This document shows positions 18,027-29,365 of a stretch of DNA of 64,000 nucleotides, piece after piece. This DNA comes from Cohnella faecalis (GTDB taxonomy: Bacteria; Bacillota; Bacilli; Paenibacillales; Paenibacillaceae). The notes beneath the pieces were generated by a model. The model did not search any database. It worked only from the letters and a program-made list of their open reading frames with translations, and was not told the origin of the DNA. The position numbers and the translations under genes were made by a program. The stretch spans positions 1 to 64,000 of the forward strand of contig NZ_QXJM01000052.1 of assembly GCF_003570905.1 (NCBI RefSeq). The letters run 5' to 3'. The first letter of the stretch is position 1; the number at the start of each line of letters is the position of its first letter.

Positions 18027-18649
18027 TCGATTTTTTGCGCGGGCGGGTTGCCCATCTGGAGACAGAATACGTCGTGCTGGACGTTCATGACGTCGGCTAC
18101 AGAGTGTTTACGCCTAACCCATACGGACTGTCTCGTACGAACGAGGCCGTCCAATTGTTTATTCACCATCACGTCCGCGAGGATGCCATTCAATTGTTCG
18201 GATTTACGACGAGGGAAGAGCAGGCTATGTTCCGGAAGCTGCTGGACGTATCGGGAATCGGACCGAGAGTGGCGCTGGGCGTGCTGGCGGGAGGGCGGCC
18301 GGATTCGATCGTGGCGGCTATCCAGCAGGAGAACATCACCTTTTTGACCAAGCTGCCTGGAATAGGGAAGAAGACGGCGCAGCGGATGATTCTCGATCTG
18401 AAGGACAAGCTCGGCATTTCCGGCAGCGTGCCTTCCGACGCTCTGGCCGGTTTCATCGTCGTCGATGAAGCGGCGTCTGCCTCGGGCGGAGAATCGTCAT
18501 GGGCATCCGCGAAGGAAGCGTTGTCCGGGCTGGGCTATCGCGAAGCGGAGCTCGACAAGGCTTGGCATTCCATGAAAAATTCCGTAACCGGAGACGAGAC
18601 TGTGGACGTCCTTATGAAAAAAGCGCTTCAGCAATTGTTCCAAGGATAA
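18023..18649 (+). CDS. ruvA: Holliday junction branch-migration protein RuvA
   Basis: 208 residues with the OB-fold start MIDFLRGRVAHLETEYVVLD, two helix-hairpin-helix motifs (LLDVSGIGPRVALGVL and LTKLPGIGKKTAQRMILDLK) and the small C-terminal RuvB-binding domain (AKEALSGLGYREAELDKA). It recognises Holliday junctions and loads RuvB. Confidence 0.96.
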   Translation: MIDFLRGRVAHLETEYVVLDVHDVGYRVFTPNPYGLSRTNEAVQLFIHHHVREDAIQLFGFTTREEQAMFRKLLDVSGIGPRVALGVLAGGRPDSIVAAIQQENITFLTKLPGIGKKTAQRMILDLKDKLGISGSVPSDALAGFIVVDEAASASGGESSWASAKEALSGLGYREAELDKAWHSMKNSVTGDETVDVLMKKALQQLFQG

Positions 18650-18670
18650 TAAGCAGGGAGGCATTCGAGG

Positions 18671-19681
18671 GTGGAGGATGACCGGATCGTCACGGCTCAT
18701 TTGATGATGGAGGACCAAGCGGTCGAATATAGCCTGCGTCCTCGTTATTTGGCCGAATATATCGGCCAGGAGCAAGTCAAAGACAATTTGAAAATTTACA
18801 TAGAGGCGGCCAAAATGCGGCGCGAGCCGCTTGACCACGTCCTTCTGTACGGGCCTCCGGGTTTGGGCAAGACGACGCTGTCTAATATTATCGCGAACGA
18901 GCTTGGCGTCAATCTTCGCACGACGAGCGGACCGGCTATCGAAAGGCCGGGAGACCTGGCCGCGATTCTCACGAATCTTCAAGAGAACGACGTTCTGTTC
19001 ATCGACGAGATTCATCGGCTTCACCGCACCGTGGAGGAAGTGCTGTACCCGGCCATGGAGGATTTCGCCCTGGACTTCATTATCGGCAAAGGCCCCAGCG
19101 CCCGTTCCGTCAGGCTCGATTTGCCGAAATTCACGCTGATCGGCGCGACGACGAGAGCGGGGCTGTTGTCCGCTCCTTTGCGGGATCGCTTCGGCGTCGT
19201 CAGCAGGCTCGAATTTTACAACATCGACGAACTGGCTTATATCGTGTCCCGGACGGCGGACATTCTGGGGGTCGGCATTGTCGGAGAGGCATCCGTCGAG
19301 GTGGCCCGCAGATCGCGCGGAACGCCCCGGATCGCGAACCGGCTGTTGAAGAGGGTGCGGGATTACGCTCAGGTGCGCGGGGATGGCATCATTACGGACG
19401 AGATCGCGCACGATTCGCTGGAAAGAATCCAGGTCGATCCGATGGGGCTGGACGCCATTGACCATAAGATGCTCCGGTCGATGATCCAGAATTACCGGGG
19501 AGGACCCGTCGGTCTCGACACGATTGCCGCTTCTATCGGTGAAGAGAGCCAGACGATCGAGGACGTGTACGAGCCGTATCTTATGCAGATCGGTTTTTTG
19601 CAGAGGACGCCGCGCGGCCGGGTCGTCTCGCCGCTTGCTTACCGTCATCTCGGACTGCCGATTCCGGATAATAACGTCTGA
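18671..19681 (+). CDS. ruvB: Holliday junction branch-migration ATPase RuvB
   Basis: 336 residues. Walker A is [10 protein letters not shown] and Walker B is [10 protein letters not shown]; sensor segments include [20 protein letters not shown], and the C-terminal winged helix contains [16 protein letters not shown]. The start is GTG at 18671, preceded by agggaggcattcgag. Together with ruvC and ruvA it forms one operon. Confidence 0.97.
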   Translation: MEDDRIVTAHLMMEDQAVEYSLRPRYLAEYIGQEQVKDNLKIYIEAAKMRREPLDHVLLYGPPGLGKTTLSNIIANELGVNLRTTSGPAIERPGDLAAILTNLQENDVLFIDEIHRLHRTVEEVLYPAMEDFALDFIIGKGPSARSVRLDLPKFTLIGATTRAGLLSAPLRDRFGVVSRLEFYNIDELAYIVSRTADILGVGIVGEASVEVARRSRGTPRIANRLLKRVRDYAQVRGDGIITDEIAHDSLERIQVDPMGLDAIDHKMLRSMIQNYRGGPVGLDTIAASIGEESQTIEDVYEPYLMQIGFLQRTPRGRVVSPLAYRHLGLPIPDNNV

Positions 19682-19711
19682 TCAGTCATGAAGCGGGAGG
19701 AATCGACGCGT

Positions 19712-20176
19712 ATGGGCAACTTTCCCAAGCTTACGCTCGTCTATGACGGCGAATGCAATTTGTGCTTGGCTGCCGTGGACAAGATCAAGTCGATGAAGGT
19801 GCGGGCGAACGTCACATTCGTACCGCTTCAGGCGCTTGTCAACGGCAAGCTTCAGCCTTGGCCGGGAATCGCAGACGTCCCGCTGGACGAGCTTGCCGGG
19901 CAGATGCACGTTACGGATGAAAGCGGAAGAAGACATAGCGGCTCGGACGGCGTGCTGTTGTTGCTGAGGCACGTCCCCTCGCTCGCTTGGCTGGGAGTGC
20001 TCGGTAATATCCCCGGGCTGCGCGGCATAAGCCGACTGGCGTACCGCATCGTCGCACGCAACCGCTACCGGCTGTTCGGCCGAGCGTCCTGTTCGGACGG
20101 AGTCTGCTCGCTTCCTCGCGGCAACCAAACAAATCTACAAGATGGAGGCGCGCCCCCTCATGACGAACGACGGTAA
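19712..20176 (+). CDS. DCC-type thiol-disulfide oxidoreductase family protein (DUF393)
   Basis: 154 residues starting from the ATG at 19712, which has a gggaggaa ribosome site; an in-frame ATG at 19688 lacks one. The N-terminus has LTLVYDGECNLCLAAVDKI, the DGxCxxC signature of the DCC/DUF393 family. The C-terminus ends in a Cys-containing RASCSDGVCSL. Members are thioredoxin-fold proteins of unclear substrate. It overlaps the next gene by 17 bases, so it is co-translated with the SpoIID-like protein. Confidence 0.8.
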   Translation: MGNFPKLTLVYDGECNLCLAAVDKIKSMKVRANVTFVPLQALVNGKLQPWPGIADVPLDELAGQMHVTDESGRRHSGSDGVLLLLRHVPSLAWLGVLGNIPGLRGISRLAYRIVARNRYRLFGRASCSDGVCSLPRGNQTNLQDGGAPPHDERR

Positions 20177-22286
20177 CCGTTTTTTCAAACGAATACTTTT
20201 ATTGGCATCCGCTGCACTGATCGCTTCGTCGGGATCGACGGGAATCGTATCCTACGGAGCGGGTACGTTCTCGGTTCCGAGTCAAATACGCGTCGGACTG
20301 TTCCTTAATCTCGGAGCGGGCAAATTTCAGTCGCTTACGAACGCCGCGACGCTGCAGTCGGCCGGAGGCTTGAAGCTCTTATGGAGAGAGCCCGGAGGCA
20401 GCTATAATATCGGGAATGCCGCGCCCGGGCAATCGATCCGGTTTGCCCTTGACGGCTACAAAGCTTTGGTGCTGGAAACCGGCGATTTGAGCGGTGCTAT
20501 TGCGGCGCTGAAGAAGATGCAGGCTTCTTCCTCGGCCGCCTTCATTACGAAGGTGACCAAGAGGGGAGCGCCCGTCTATCAAGTGACGGAAGGCGTCTAC
20601 TCGACGGCCGCAGCCGCATCGACCGCATTGGAAAAATGGAAGAACGCGGGAGTTGCCGCAAGCGTTACAGCTCTCGCTCCACCGAAAATTGCCGGTCCAT
20701 GGGCGGTGGAAGCCGGTCCGTACGGAAGCATGGCCGAAGCGTCCGCCGCCGCCGATCGTCTCGGAGCGGCCGGACTTGACGCTTTCGTTACCTTGAAGCT
20801 GCAAAGCGGCGGCATCGCTTTCGGCGTGCGAATCGGCCAAGAGAGCTCCGCCGCCGCGCTGCCCGCGCTGCAGCAAGCGGCAGCGGCAGCCGGAGCTCCT
20901 AATGTCGTCATTCCCGAACCATCTGCGAAATATGCGGTCGTTCGCAACGACATGACGGTGAACGGAGCGGCCGGAAGCCCGATGCAGCTCTACGCAGTGC
21001 CTCTGGCGGCCGGAGTTACGCTCCGGGCGGATCCGGCCGCAGACGCTCCTATCCAACTTGTCGAACGGTCCAAGAGAAATTACCGGGGAAGCATGGAAGC
21101 AAGCGCGCTGAACGGTTCGCTTGCCATTATCAATGAAGTAGGCTTGGAGCCGTATTTGTATTCGGTCGTTGGGGCGGAAGTAGGCTCGGGGTGGCCGGCG
21201 GAAGCGCAGAAAGCGCAAGCCGTCGCGGCTCGCTCGTACGCGGTGTCTTCGGGAATGGGCTTTCAAATTGCGAACGTCGTCGACACGACGTTAAGCCAGG
21301 CCTACAACGGAACAAGCTCCGAGAACGCCAATTCGACGTCGGGAGTAAACGCGACGGCCGGCGAAGTGGTTATATCGGGCGGGAAAGTGTTCAACGCCAT
21401 GTTCTCTTCGAACGCGGGCGGAATTACGGCCGACAGCAAAACCGAAGTGTGGGGCAACGATGTTCCCGGCTTGGCCAGCGCTGTGATTAGCCCCGACTCC
21501 GGAGCGGGCGCCGGTCAGTTGAATTGGTACAATGTCTTGCTGGCTTCGGGTCAAACCGGCTATATTCGCGAGGATTTGCTTGTGGACGACGGCCAAAAGA
21601 ACGCCGCGGGTCTTAAGCTGCTTCGGGTAAAGGGAGAGGCGACGACCGTTCGGACGAAGCCGATCATCGATAACACGATTGCTCCCGTCGATAAGCTGTC
21701 GGCGGGCACGATAGTCGTATCGCTCGACAAGGTTCCGGCTAACGGCGACTATAGCTGGATCGAAGGGCCGTATACATCGGAGCAGATGGCTGCTCTCGCC
21801 AAGTTCGTAAACGCGACGGGACCGGTGAAAACCGTGGAAATTACGGGCGTAGGCCCGTCGGGCCGCATTACCGAGGTTACGGTGAACGGAGTGCCGTACA
21901 AGCCGTCGTCTCCCTACGGCTTCAGAGCGGCGTTCGGCGGGCTGAAGAGCACGCTGATTTCGGTGGAGCAGACCGGGAAATATACGGTTCTGGATGGCAA
22001 CGGAACGAAGAGGGAGCTGCCCCAAGCCGTCGGAGCCGTTCATGTCATCGATGGTGACGGCAACGTCAGTCCGTCCGACGGCAATCTCGTTATTATGGAC
22101 GACAAGGCTCAAGTACGCGTCGTAACCGGAGAGCCGACCTTTGTCATCCACGGCAAAGGCAACGGCCACGGGCTCGGAATGTCCCAATGGGGAGCGCGCG
22201 GGCTGGCCGAACAAGGGTATGACTACAAATCCATTCTGCTATACTATTACAAGAACGTTACAATCGAGAAGGATGCAGCCATATGA
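20160..22286 (+). CDS. SpoIID/LytB-domain protein with SPOR-like repeats
   Basis: 708 residues. An N-terminal signal or anchor ([14 protein letters not shown]) is followed by two alanine-rich SPOR-like segments (about 95-250: [40 protein letters not shown]). The SpoIID/LytB domain starts near residue 325 ([42 protein letters not shown]) and ends with [20 protein letters not shown]. SpoIID-type enzymes are lytic transglycosylases acting on denuded peptidoglycan during engulfment. This long SPOR-bearing form between ruvB and queA is probably a paralogue of the classical SpoIID. The start at 20160 is preferred because the ggagg at 20144-20148 precedes it. Confidence 0.85.
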   Translation: MTNDGNRFFKRILLLASAALIASSGSTGIVSYGAGTFSVPSQIRVGLFLNLGAGKFQSLTNAATLQSAGGLKLLWREPGGSYNIGNAAPGQSIRFALDGYKALVLETGDLSGAIAALKKMQASSSAAFITKVTKRGAPVYQVTEGVYSTAAAASTALEKWKNAGVAASVTALAPPKIAGPWAVEAGPYGSMAEASAAADRLGAAGLDAFVTLKLQSGGIAFGVRIGQESSAAALPALQQAAAAAGAPNVVIPEPSAKYAVVRNDMTVNGAAGSPMQLYAVPLAAGVTLRADPAADAPIQLVERSKRNYRGSMEASALNGSLAIINEVGLEPYLYSVVGAEVGSGWPAEAQKAQAVAARSYAVSSGMGFQIANVVDTTLSQAYNGTSSENANSTSGVNATAGEVVISGGKVFNAMFSSNAGGITADSKTEVWGNDVPGLASAVISPDSGAGAGQLNWYNVLLASGQTGYIREDLLVDDGQKNAAGLKLLRVKGEATTVRTKPIIDNTIAPVDKLSAGTIVVSLDKVPANGDYSWIEGPYTSEQMAALAKFVNATGPVKTVEITGVGPSGRITEVTVNGVPYKPSSPYGFRAAFGGLKSTLISVEQTGKYTVLDGNGTKRELPQAVGAVHVIDGDGNVSPSDGNLVIMDDKAQVRVVTGEPTFVIHGKGNGHGLGMSQWGARGLAEQGYDYKSILLYYYKNVTIEKDAAI

Positions 22287-23329
22287 ACGTAAGCGACTTT
22301 GATTTTGAACTGCCCGAGAGTTTAATCGCGCAGACGCCTTTGAAGGAGCGAACCTCGTCGCGTCTGCTCGTGCTCCATCGGGAGAACGGGCTAACGGAGC
22401 ATCGTTCGTTCACCGATTTGAAATCGTATTTGAAGCCGGGGGACACGCTCGTATTGAACGATACGAGAGTGCTCCCCGCCCGTCTGTTCGGAGTGAAAGC
22501 GGACACCGGCGCGAAGGCGGAAGTGCTGCTGCTGAAACGGCTGGAGGCCGATCGCTGGGAAGCGCTCGTCAAGCCGGGCAAACGAATTCGCAAAGGAACG
22601 GAGCTGCATTTCGGTTCGGACGAGAACGGGAAGCCTTTGCTCGTCGCCGAAGTGGAAGAGGAAGGCGAGCTGGGCGCGCGCACGATCGCGTTCCGGTACG
22701 AAGGAATATTCCACGAGCTGCTCGACAAGCTCGGGCATATGCCGCTGCCTCCATATATCAAAGAGACGCTGGACGATCGAGACCGTTATCAGACCGTCTA
22801 TGCAGCGCACGAAGGGTCGGCGGCCGCTCCTACGGCGGGGCTTCATTTTACGGAGCCGTTTCTGGACGAACTGGCGCAATACGGAGTGAAGCTGTGCCGT
22901 ATTACTCTGCATGTCGGACTAGGGACGTTCCGGCCCGTATCCGCCGACACAATCGAAGAACACGAGATGCATGCGGAATGGTATTCGGTAAGCGATGAAA
23001 GCGCCCGTCTGCTGAACGATGCGAAAGCAAGCGGAGGCCGGATCGTGGCGGTCGGCACGACCTCAGCCCGTACGCTGGAATCGATCGGCCAACGGTTCGC
23101 GCCGGGGCAGATTGAAGCTTGCAGCGGCTGGACGGACATCTTCATCTATCCGGGCTACAAGTTCACGATGGTAGACGCCATGCTGACCAATTTCCATCTG
23201 CCGCGTTCAACGCTCGTAATGCTCATTAGCGCTCTGGCCGGAAGGGAAGCCGTGCTCGCCGCTTATGCCGAGGCGGTGGACCGGCAATACCGGTTTTTCA
23301 GCTTTGGCGATGCCATGTTTATAACATAA
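22283..23329 (+). CDS. queA: S-adenosylmethionine:tRNA ribosyltransferase-isomerase QueA
   Basis: 348 residues with the QueA signatures [54 protein letters not shown] and [15 protein letters not shown]. It transfers and isomerises the ribosyl moiety of SAM to make epoxyqueuosine on tRNA. It overlaps the SpoIID-like stop by four bases and is followed by tgt, the preceding step of the same pathway. Confidence 0.97.
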   Translation: MNVSDFDFELPESLIAQTPLKERTSSRLLVLHRENGLTEHRSFTDLKSYLKPGDTLVLNDTRVLPARLFGVKADTGAKAEVLLLKRLEADRWEALVKPGKRIRKGTELHFGSDENGKPLLVAEVEEEGELGARTIAFRYEGIFHELLDKLGHMPLPPYIKETLDDRDRYQTVYAAHEGSAAAPTAGLHFTEPFLDELAQYGVKLCRITLHVGLGTFRPVSADTIEEHEMHAEWYSVSDESARLLNDAKASGGRIVAVGTTSARTLESIGQRFAPGQIEACSGWTDIFIYPGYKFTMVDAMLTNFHLPRSTLVMLISALAGREAVLAAYAEAVDRQYRFFSFGDAMFIT

Positions 23330-24484
<1,155 letters not shown>

Positions 24485-24502
24485 AGAAGGGAGGGGACAT
24501 CG

Positions 24503-24817
24503 ATGTGGTTGGCAGAAGGCGGCGGCAGCAGTATTTGGGGAATGATTCTTCCTTTCGTGCTTATGTTCGCGATTTTTTACTTCTTGTTGATTCGTCCTCA
24601 ACAGAGGAAATCGCGGGAGCGCGGAAGCATGCTGAGCGCTCTTAAGAAGGGCGATAAAGTCACGACGATCGGCGGCCTTCACGGTACGATCGACACCATC
24701 ACCGACGATACGATCGTACTGAAAGTGAACGACGTATCGAAGCTTACATTCGATCGCTCCGCGATCAACAATGTGACGGCGCGTTCGACCGAAGTTAAAT
24801 CGGAGAGCGAAAGCTAG
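24503..24817 (+). CDS. yajC: Preprotein translocase subunit YajC
   Basis: 104 residues. One N-terminal membrane helix (GMILPFVLMFAIFYFLLIRP) is followed by QQRKSRER and a small soluble domain (LKKGDKVTTIGGLHGTIDTI). It associates with SecDF-YidC. It lies in the usual queA-tgt-yajC order; secDF follow at 29366. Confidence 0.95.
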   Translation: MWLAEGGGSSIWGMILPFVLMFAIFYFLLIRPQQRKSRERGSMLSALKKGDKVTTIGGLHGTIDTITDDTIVLKVNDVSKLTFDRSAINNVTARSTEVKSESES

Positions 24818-24828
24818 AACGGATTATG

Positions 24829-24877
24829 AAAAAGCTGCCCGAAAGCCGAATGAATATCGGCATCGGGCAGCTTTTTT
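24829..24877 (+). terminator. Intrinsic terminator after yajC
   Basis: aaaaagctgcccga pairs with tcgggcagcttttt, followed by T residues. The A tract on the other side lets it serve the convergent PAP2 gene as well. Confidence 0.85.
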
Positions 24878-24907
24878 GTACGCGGCGAGCGCTCTCCGAA
24901 ATCGAAA

Positions 24908-25765
24908 TTACGACCCGAGAGACCTCGACGTCTGCATCTTCGACTTTTTGCGCCGGAGCAGAGGATCGGGAGATGTACGGTCCGCCCATGCACCTATTTT
25001 GAGCCCGATCGTCGCGGCAAAGACGGACAGAGCGCATCCGGCCAGCATATCCGTCATCCAGTGAATGCCCAAGTAGAAAATCGACAAAATAATGATCCCC
25101 GCATTGATCCAGGCGAATATCATCCACCTTCGGTTGCCCGAACGGCTGGCGATCAGCGCCATCGTAACGGATATGGACGTATGCAGGCTCGGAAAGCAAT
25201 TGTCCAGTCCCGACAAGCTCCGATATGCATGCTCGAATGTAGGGAAGGAATCGAGCATTAGAAACCGCACTTGCGGCTCCGCGAACCATACTTCGTTTAC
25301 GGGAACGAACAAATAGAAGGGAACGGCGATGCAATAGTTGAGAAGCAGCGCGATGCAGAACGAGTAATACATTTTCAAGTTGCGATCTGCCGTATAGACT
25401 CCGATGGACGCGATCATGACCGATTGGAAGACAACGACGTAAAAAAATACGCAGACGGCGGTCAACCAGTCCGAATGTAGAAAGCTTTGAAAGCCGGCGT
25501 GCCACGAGCCTTCCCAGCCGGTTAACGTTTTGGTCAGGTCGTAAGAGACGTCAAAATGGCGCTCCAGCTTTAATTCGTTCTTGTTCAGCATAAGAATCGC
25601 AGACATCGAAACGAAGAAAAGCAAATACTTACGGGATGTCGCCAAGGAGCGTAATAACAAATAAGCGGTTCCGAACGGCTGCCGCGAGGTTCCGTACCAG
25701 ATCAGAATGGTCACGGTCAGCGCGGACCACATGGTGACGGATGACATGGATTGAAACAAAATCAT
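24908..25765 (-). CDS. PAP2-family membrane phosphatase (inositolphosphotransferase-like)
   Basis: 285 residues with about six membrane helices. The phosphatase motifs are CFPSLHTS (middle PSxxH motif) and YLGIHWMTDMLAG (third motif SRxxxxxHxxxD-like), with an upstream K/R motif less clear. The arrangement resembles the AUR1/inositolphosphotransferase-like PAP2 branch. It probably acts on lipid phosphates or undecaprenyl-pyrophosphate; the substrate cannot be told from sequence. Monocistronic, convergent with yajC. Confidence 0.8.
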   Translation of the reverse strand: MILFQSMSSVTMWSALTVTILIWYGTSRQPFGTAYLLLRSLATSRKYLLFFVSMSAILMLNKNELKLERHFDVSYDLTKTLTGWEGSWHAGFQSFLHSDWLTAVCVFFYVVVFQSVMIASIGVYTADRNLKMYYSFCIALLLNYCIAVPFYLFVPVNEVWFAEPQVRFLMLDSFPTFEHAYRSLSGLDNCFPSLHTSISVTMALIASRSGNRRWMIFAWINAGIIILSIFYLGIHWMTDMLAGCALSVFAATIGLKIGAWADRTSPDPLLRRKKSKMQTSRSLGS

Positions 25766-25832
25766 TCTGAGTCCCCCGGCTATCGTAATGCCTGTCCAAA
25801 CGCCGTCTTAGTATAGCATATTTATGCCCGCA

Positions 25833-26237
25833 TTATCGAACGCGAGAGCTTCCTCCGGAATTAACCCCCAGCATTCCTCCGAAAGCGCCGGTCAAGCTCG
25901 TTAGTCCAAGTACGACGAGCACTCGCAGCGTCCAATCGATATCTGTGGCAAGAAAGCTTGTGAGCAGAATCAAAAGCGTGTACAGCAGTCCGTTCACAAA
26001 GCCGAAATACCAGCCTCTGCGGCCGGCGCGCCGAGCGGATACAAAACCGCCGCACAAGGAAGCGAAGCCGTGTATCCCGATTGCAAGCGATGGGATGCCG
26101 TCTTCTTTGACGGATGTGCTCGCAAGCAGGAAAGACAGAAAGAGCGCACCGATTCCTAGCCAAATGAACGACCAAATCAAACCAGATAAGACCGGGGAAG
26201 CAATTCGAATTCCGAACAGCCGGGAAATTGCGCTCAT
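25833..26237 (-). CDS. TIGR04086-type small membrane protein
   Basis: 134 residues with four hydrophobic helices (LIWSFIWLGIGALFLSFLLA, a Gly-rich IGIHGFASLCGGFVSARR, WYFGFVNGLLYTLLILLTSF, VLVVLGLTSLTGAFGGMLGV). Proteins of this length and pattern are common near yajC/secDF in Paenibacillaceae and carry no assigned function. A ggagtgtttcc-type ribosome site precedes the ATG. Confidence 0.7.
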   Translation of the reverse strand: MSAISRLFGIRIASPVLSGLIWSFIWLGIGALFLSFLLASTSVKEDGIPSLAIGIHGFASLCGGFVSARRAGRRGWYFGFVNGLLYTLLILLTSFLATDIDWTLRVLVVLGLTSLTGAFGGMLGVNSGGSSRVR

Positions 26238-26478
26238 AAGGAAACACTCCTTTTTCCTATTCGTGCTTTGTACAGCTTATGGCGGCTGCCGCCAATCTAG
26301 TACAAGCTTTCCGTCGGAAGAAAATTCAGGGAGCCTGCCCTTGCATACGAACGTTCTGCCACATATTCCGTTCGAATGACTTGCATGATGCCAAGGACGC
26401 GCGGTGAAACTACAGGCTCAAGCGGCCGCCGGCGGCGCTGCGGACCACGCTAACCGATATTGCCATGGAGGGATCGAC

Positions 26479-27099
26479 ATGGAGCTCACGGCCATCCTGC
26501 TGCGCACGGTGATCATGTATTTCATCGTTTTTGCTTCTCTCCGTCTAATGGGCAAGCGCGAAATCGGCAAGCTGTCCGTCTTCGACCTCGTTATTTCCTT
26601 CATGATCATCGAGATCGCCGTTATCGTCATCGAAGAACCGGCTAGACCGTTTGTTAACGGAGCTGCGCCAATTATACTTCTTGCGTTCATGCAATTAGGC
26701 ATCGCCATCGTTACGCTCAAAAATCGCAAAGCAAGGGACTGGTTCGACGGGAAAGCAAGCGTGCTGATCAGCCAAGGCCATCTGAATAAAGACGAAATGC
26801 GCAGGCAGCGTTACAATTTGAACGATTTGATGATGCAGCTTCGGGAAAATAAACTGACGAGCGTCGAAGAGGTGGAGCTGGCGGTGCTGGAATCTTCGGG
26901 GAAATTATCGGTTATTCCGCGCGACCCGAAGGAGGAGAAGCCTTCGGATCGAATCGGGAAAGAACCTTTGTCGTGGAAAATCAGATACGAGCTGCTCCCT
27001 TTGCCGCTCATTATGGATGGCAAAGTTCAAGACGAGAGCTTGGAGAAAATCGGAAAAAACCGTTTTTGGCTGAACAAGGAATTGAAGGAGCAGGAGTAG
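26479..27099 (+). CDS. DUF421 (YetF-like) membrane protein
   Basis: 206 residues from the ATG at 26479, preceded by atggaggga. The frame is open upstream to 26404 but that part is not conserved in character. Three N-terminal helices (AILLRTVIMYFIVFASLRLM, VFDLVISFMIIEIAVIVIEE, AAPIILLAFMQLGIAIVTL) come before the cytoplasmic DUF421 domain (RDWFDGKASVLISQGHLNKD, LNDLMMQLRENKLTSVEEVE, AVLESSGKLSV). The family is frequent in spore formers; YetF-type members have been linked to germinant-receptor-independent membrane roles only loosely, so no function is assigned. Confidence 0.82.
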   Translation: MELTAILLRTVIMYFIVFASLRLMGKREIGKLSVFDLVISFMIIEIAVIVIEEPARPFVNGAAPIILLAFMQLGIAIVTLKNRKARDWFDGKASVLISQGHLNKDEMRRQRYNLNDLMMQLRENKLTSVEEVELAVLESSGKLSVIPRDPKEEKPSDRIGKEPLSWKIRYELLPLPLIMDGKVQDESLEKIGKNRFWLNKELKEQE

Positions 27100-27170
27100 A
27101 AGGTTTCAAAAGCGTCTTTTTTTGCAGCGTCGATCACAGGGGCAAAATGTACGTCGACCGCAAAGACTGA

Positions 27171-28745
27171 TTACCGGAACAATCGGCCGAGCAGAGGAAT
27201 GCGCTCGACGTCGTGCCGGTCAACGAGACGGAACAGGATGAGCAGCAGCAAATAGACGAGCGTCGACAGCAGCGATGCGGTACCGAGCTCGATGCCGTCT
27301 CCCGGGAGCCAATTTCGATTCCATATCCAGAGAGCGACGGCGCTCATTATCGTCATAGCTCCGGTTACTTTCAGAAAATCGAAGGGCTGCATTCGAAAGC
27401 CCGTTAACCGGGCGATGCTGAACCAGTGGAGCACGGTGACAAGAGCCATATTAGCGGCGATGGCGATAACGGCTCCGAGTATGCCAAGCTTGGGATCGGT
27501 CGCCAATTGGACGATCAGTGCCAGCTTGACGGCAGCTCCGGCGAACGTATTGAACAAAGCGGTTCCCGGACGGTTGAGCGCTTGAAGCGCTGCTTGCAAA
27601 GGGGCTTGCATGTACAAAAATATCGCGATGGGAGCAAGCCAGCGCAGCATGCTCGCCATGGAATCGTCCCCGTACAAAAGCGTACATATCGGATCGGCGA
27701 GCATGCCCAGAAGGACGACGAATGGCGCTCCGGTTACGATGGCAAGGCGCATCGACTGATGGAGCCGCTTGTGAATCGTCGGCCAATCCTCTCTGGCGGC
27801 TGCCTCCGACAGTGAGGGAACAAGCGAGACGGCTAGCGAATAGGTCAACGCGCCGGGCAAAAGCAACAGAGGAATGACCATGCCTTGAAGAGCCCCGTAT
27901 TGGGCGGTAGCCGCAGCCGCCGTAAGTCCGGCCGCCGCAAGGCTTCGGGCGGTAAGAATCGATTCCAGCAAGTACGAGAGAGAGCCGATCAGCTTGCTGC
28001 CGGTTACCGGAACGGCTATTCGAAGCAACTGGCGGGTATAAGAGTTGGCGCGCCTCGGAGCCGCTGTCTTCGCCTCCGGATCGGCGTTCGTCTTTTCCGG
28101 CTTTCTGTCCCGAACGATCTGAATCCAGAGAACGAACAGTCCCGCGAGCTCGCCGGTTACCATACCGACAACCGCCCCGGCCGCTGCGGCTTCAAGTCCG
28201 TATGGGATAAGCGCGGCAGCCCCAATGAGGGTCATTACAATCCGAAAGATCGTTTCTACCGTCTGGGAGAGCGCCGTCGGAATCATGTTCTGTTTTCCTT
28301 GAAAATAACCTCGCCATATGGACGAAATTCCGACGAGCGGCAGCACGGGAATCATCGTCAAAAACGCGGCATGAACTCTCGGGTCCGTCATGACTCGGCT
28401 AGAAATCCAGTCGGCCAGCGCGATGCAAATCGCGGCTGCGGTCAAGCTTAAGCCGATAGCGAGCGACATCGCCGTCCTGACGATCGGCCGAATTGCATCT
28501 TTGTCGTTTCTTGAATTGGCTTCGGCAACCAGCTTGGCGACGGCCAGCGGCAAGCCGCCGGCTATAATCGTAAGCAGGACGATGGTGAACGGATAGACAA
28601 GCTGGACGAGCCCGACGCCTTCGGCGCCGATCATTCTAGGAAGCGCGATTCGGGGCACGAAGCCGAGCAGCCTGTTCAGCACTCCCGCGGCCAGAAGGAT
28701 CATCGCCCCTTGAATAAACGATTGCTTGCGCAGAGTCAAGGCCAT
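27171..28745 (-). CDS. spoVB: SpoVB-like polysaccharide/lipid II flippase (MOP superfamily)
   Basis: 524 residues with about fourteen hydrophobic helices. Landmarks include FIQGAMILLAAGVLNRLLGF at the N-terminus, GVGLVQLVYPFTIVLLTI, SSIWRGYFQGKQNM and ALQALNRPGTALFN, all typical of the SpoVB/MurJ-like MATE-fold exporters. SpoVB is needed for spore cortex synthesis. It is divergent from comN across 166 bases. Confidence 0.85.
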   Translation of the reverse strand: MALTLRKQSFIQGAMILLAAGVLNRLLGFVPRIALPRMIGAEGVGLVQLVYPFTIVLLTIIAGGLPLAVAKLVAEANSRNDKDAIRPIVRTAMSLAIGLSLTAAAICIALADWISSRVMTDPRVHAAFLTMIPVLPLVGISSIWRGYFQGKQNMIPTALSQTVETIFRIVMTLIGAAALIPYGLEAAAAGAVVGMVTGELAGLFVLWIQIVRDRKPEKTNADPEAKTAAPRRANSYTRQLLRIAVPVTGSKLIGSLSYLLESILTARSLAAAGLTAAAATAQYGALQGMVIPLLLLPGALTYSLAVSLVPSLSEAAAREDWPTIHKRLHQSMRLAIVTGAPFVVLLGMLADPICTLLYGDDSMASMLRWLAPIAIFLYMQAPLQAALQALNRPGTALFNTFAGAAVKLALIVQLATDPKLGILGAVIAIAANMALVTVLHWFSIARLTGFRMQPFDFLKVTGAMTIMSAVALWIWNRNWLPGDGIELGTASLLSTLVYLLLLILFRLVDRHDVERIPLLGRLFR

Positions 28746-28911
28746 CCCTCATCTTTACGTTCGGATAGTTCCATATGTATGCCCCGATCCGATCGCTTCA
28801 TGACTGCCCGTCCCTTCATTATTTCAGAGACCGGAAGGAAATCGGGCAGCGGGCGGAGAACAACAAGTAGACGGAAAGCAAACGCGCGACAGAGCAGGAG
28901 GGATCAATCAG

Positions 28912-29190
28912 GTGAGCGATACTGACGAAGCGAAGGCATCTCCCATCGACGACGAGATGAACAAAACCATTGAAAGTCTATGCGAGAGCAAGGCCGAGGA
29001 GTTCAAGCTCATCGGCTACGATCACGTAAGCGGGGCGGATGTGTGGGAATGCGTCAGCGACAAGTACCACGTCAAGGGAACGCCTGCGCTGCACGTGATT
29101 GTGAACGATATTTTGTCGTTGAAGGTGAATCAGTTCATGAATTTTATTACGTTGAACATGTATCGGGGAGATTACCGCCCCAAGCGGTAG
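28912..29190 (+). CDS. comN: ComN-like post-transcriptional regulator
   Basis: 92 residues: a helical N-terminus and the conserved block ESLCESKAEEFKLIGYDHVS, ADVWECVSDKYHVKG and LSLKVNQFMNFITLNMYRGD. The family matches Bacillus ComN, which affects comE mRNA and binds DivIVA. The start is GTG at 28912 with an aggaggg site. It lies between spoVB and secD, as in related genomes. Confidence 0.85.
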   Translation: MSDTDEAKASPIDDEMNKTIESLCESKAEEFKLIGYDHVSGADVWECVSDKYHVKGTPALHVIVNDILSLKVNQFMNFITLNMYRGDYRPKR

Positions 29191-29222
29191 GCGATCTTTC
29201 GCCGCGCTCTCCCAATAATTGG

Positions 29223-29261
29223 CGGCTTCTGCGCCCTGTCCGGGCGGCGAAGCCGTTTTTT
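29223..29261 (+). terminator. Intrinsic terminator after comN
   Basis: cggcttc and gaagccg close a hairpin with an internal GC-rich stem (cgccctgtccgggcg), followed by six T residues. Confidence 0.8.
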
Positions 29262-29299
29262 GCTTGTTATTTCGGAGCTTTTCACCTCTTTTCGGCAAA

Positions 29300-29329
29300 T
29301 TGACTTCCATTTCCGGCGATAGGTATAAT
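29300..29329 (+). promoter_or_regulatory. secDF promoter
   Basis: TTGACT at 29300-29305, an 18-base spacer and TATAAT at 29324-29329, about 37 bases before the secD ATG. Confidence 0.7.
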
Positions 29330-29365
29330 AGGAACATTGAGAATCGAAAGGGGATCGCACCACCA

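Noticed and set aside
25061-25480. Plus-strand reading frames opposite the PAP2 gene
   Set aside because: They are antisense to a well-supported membrane protein and show no family character.
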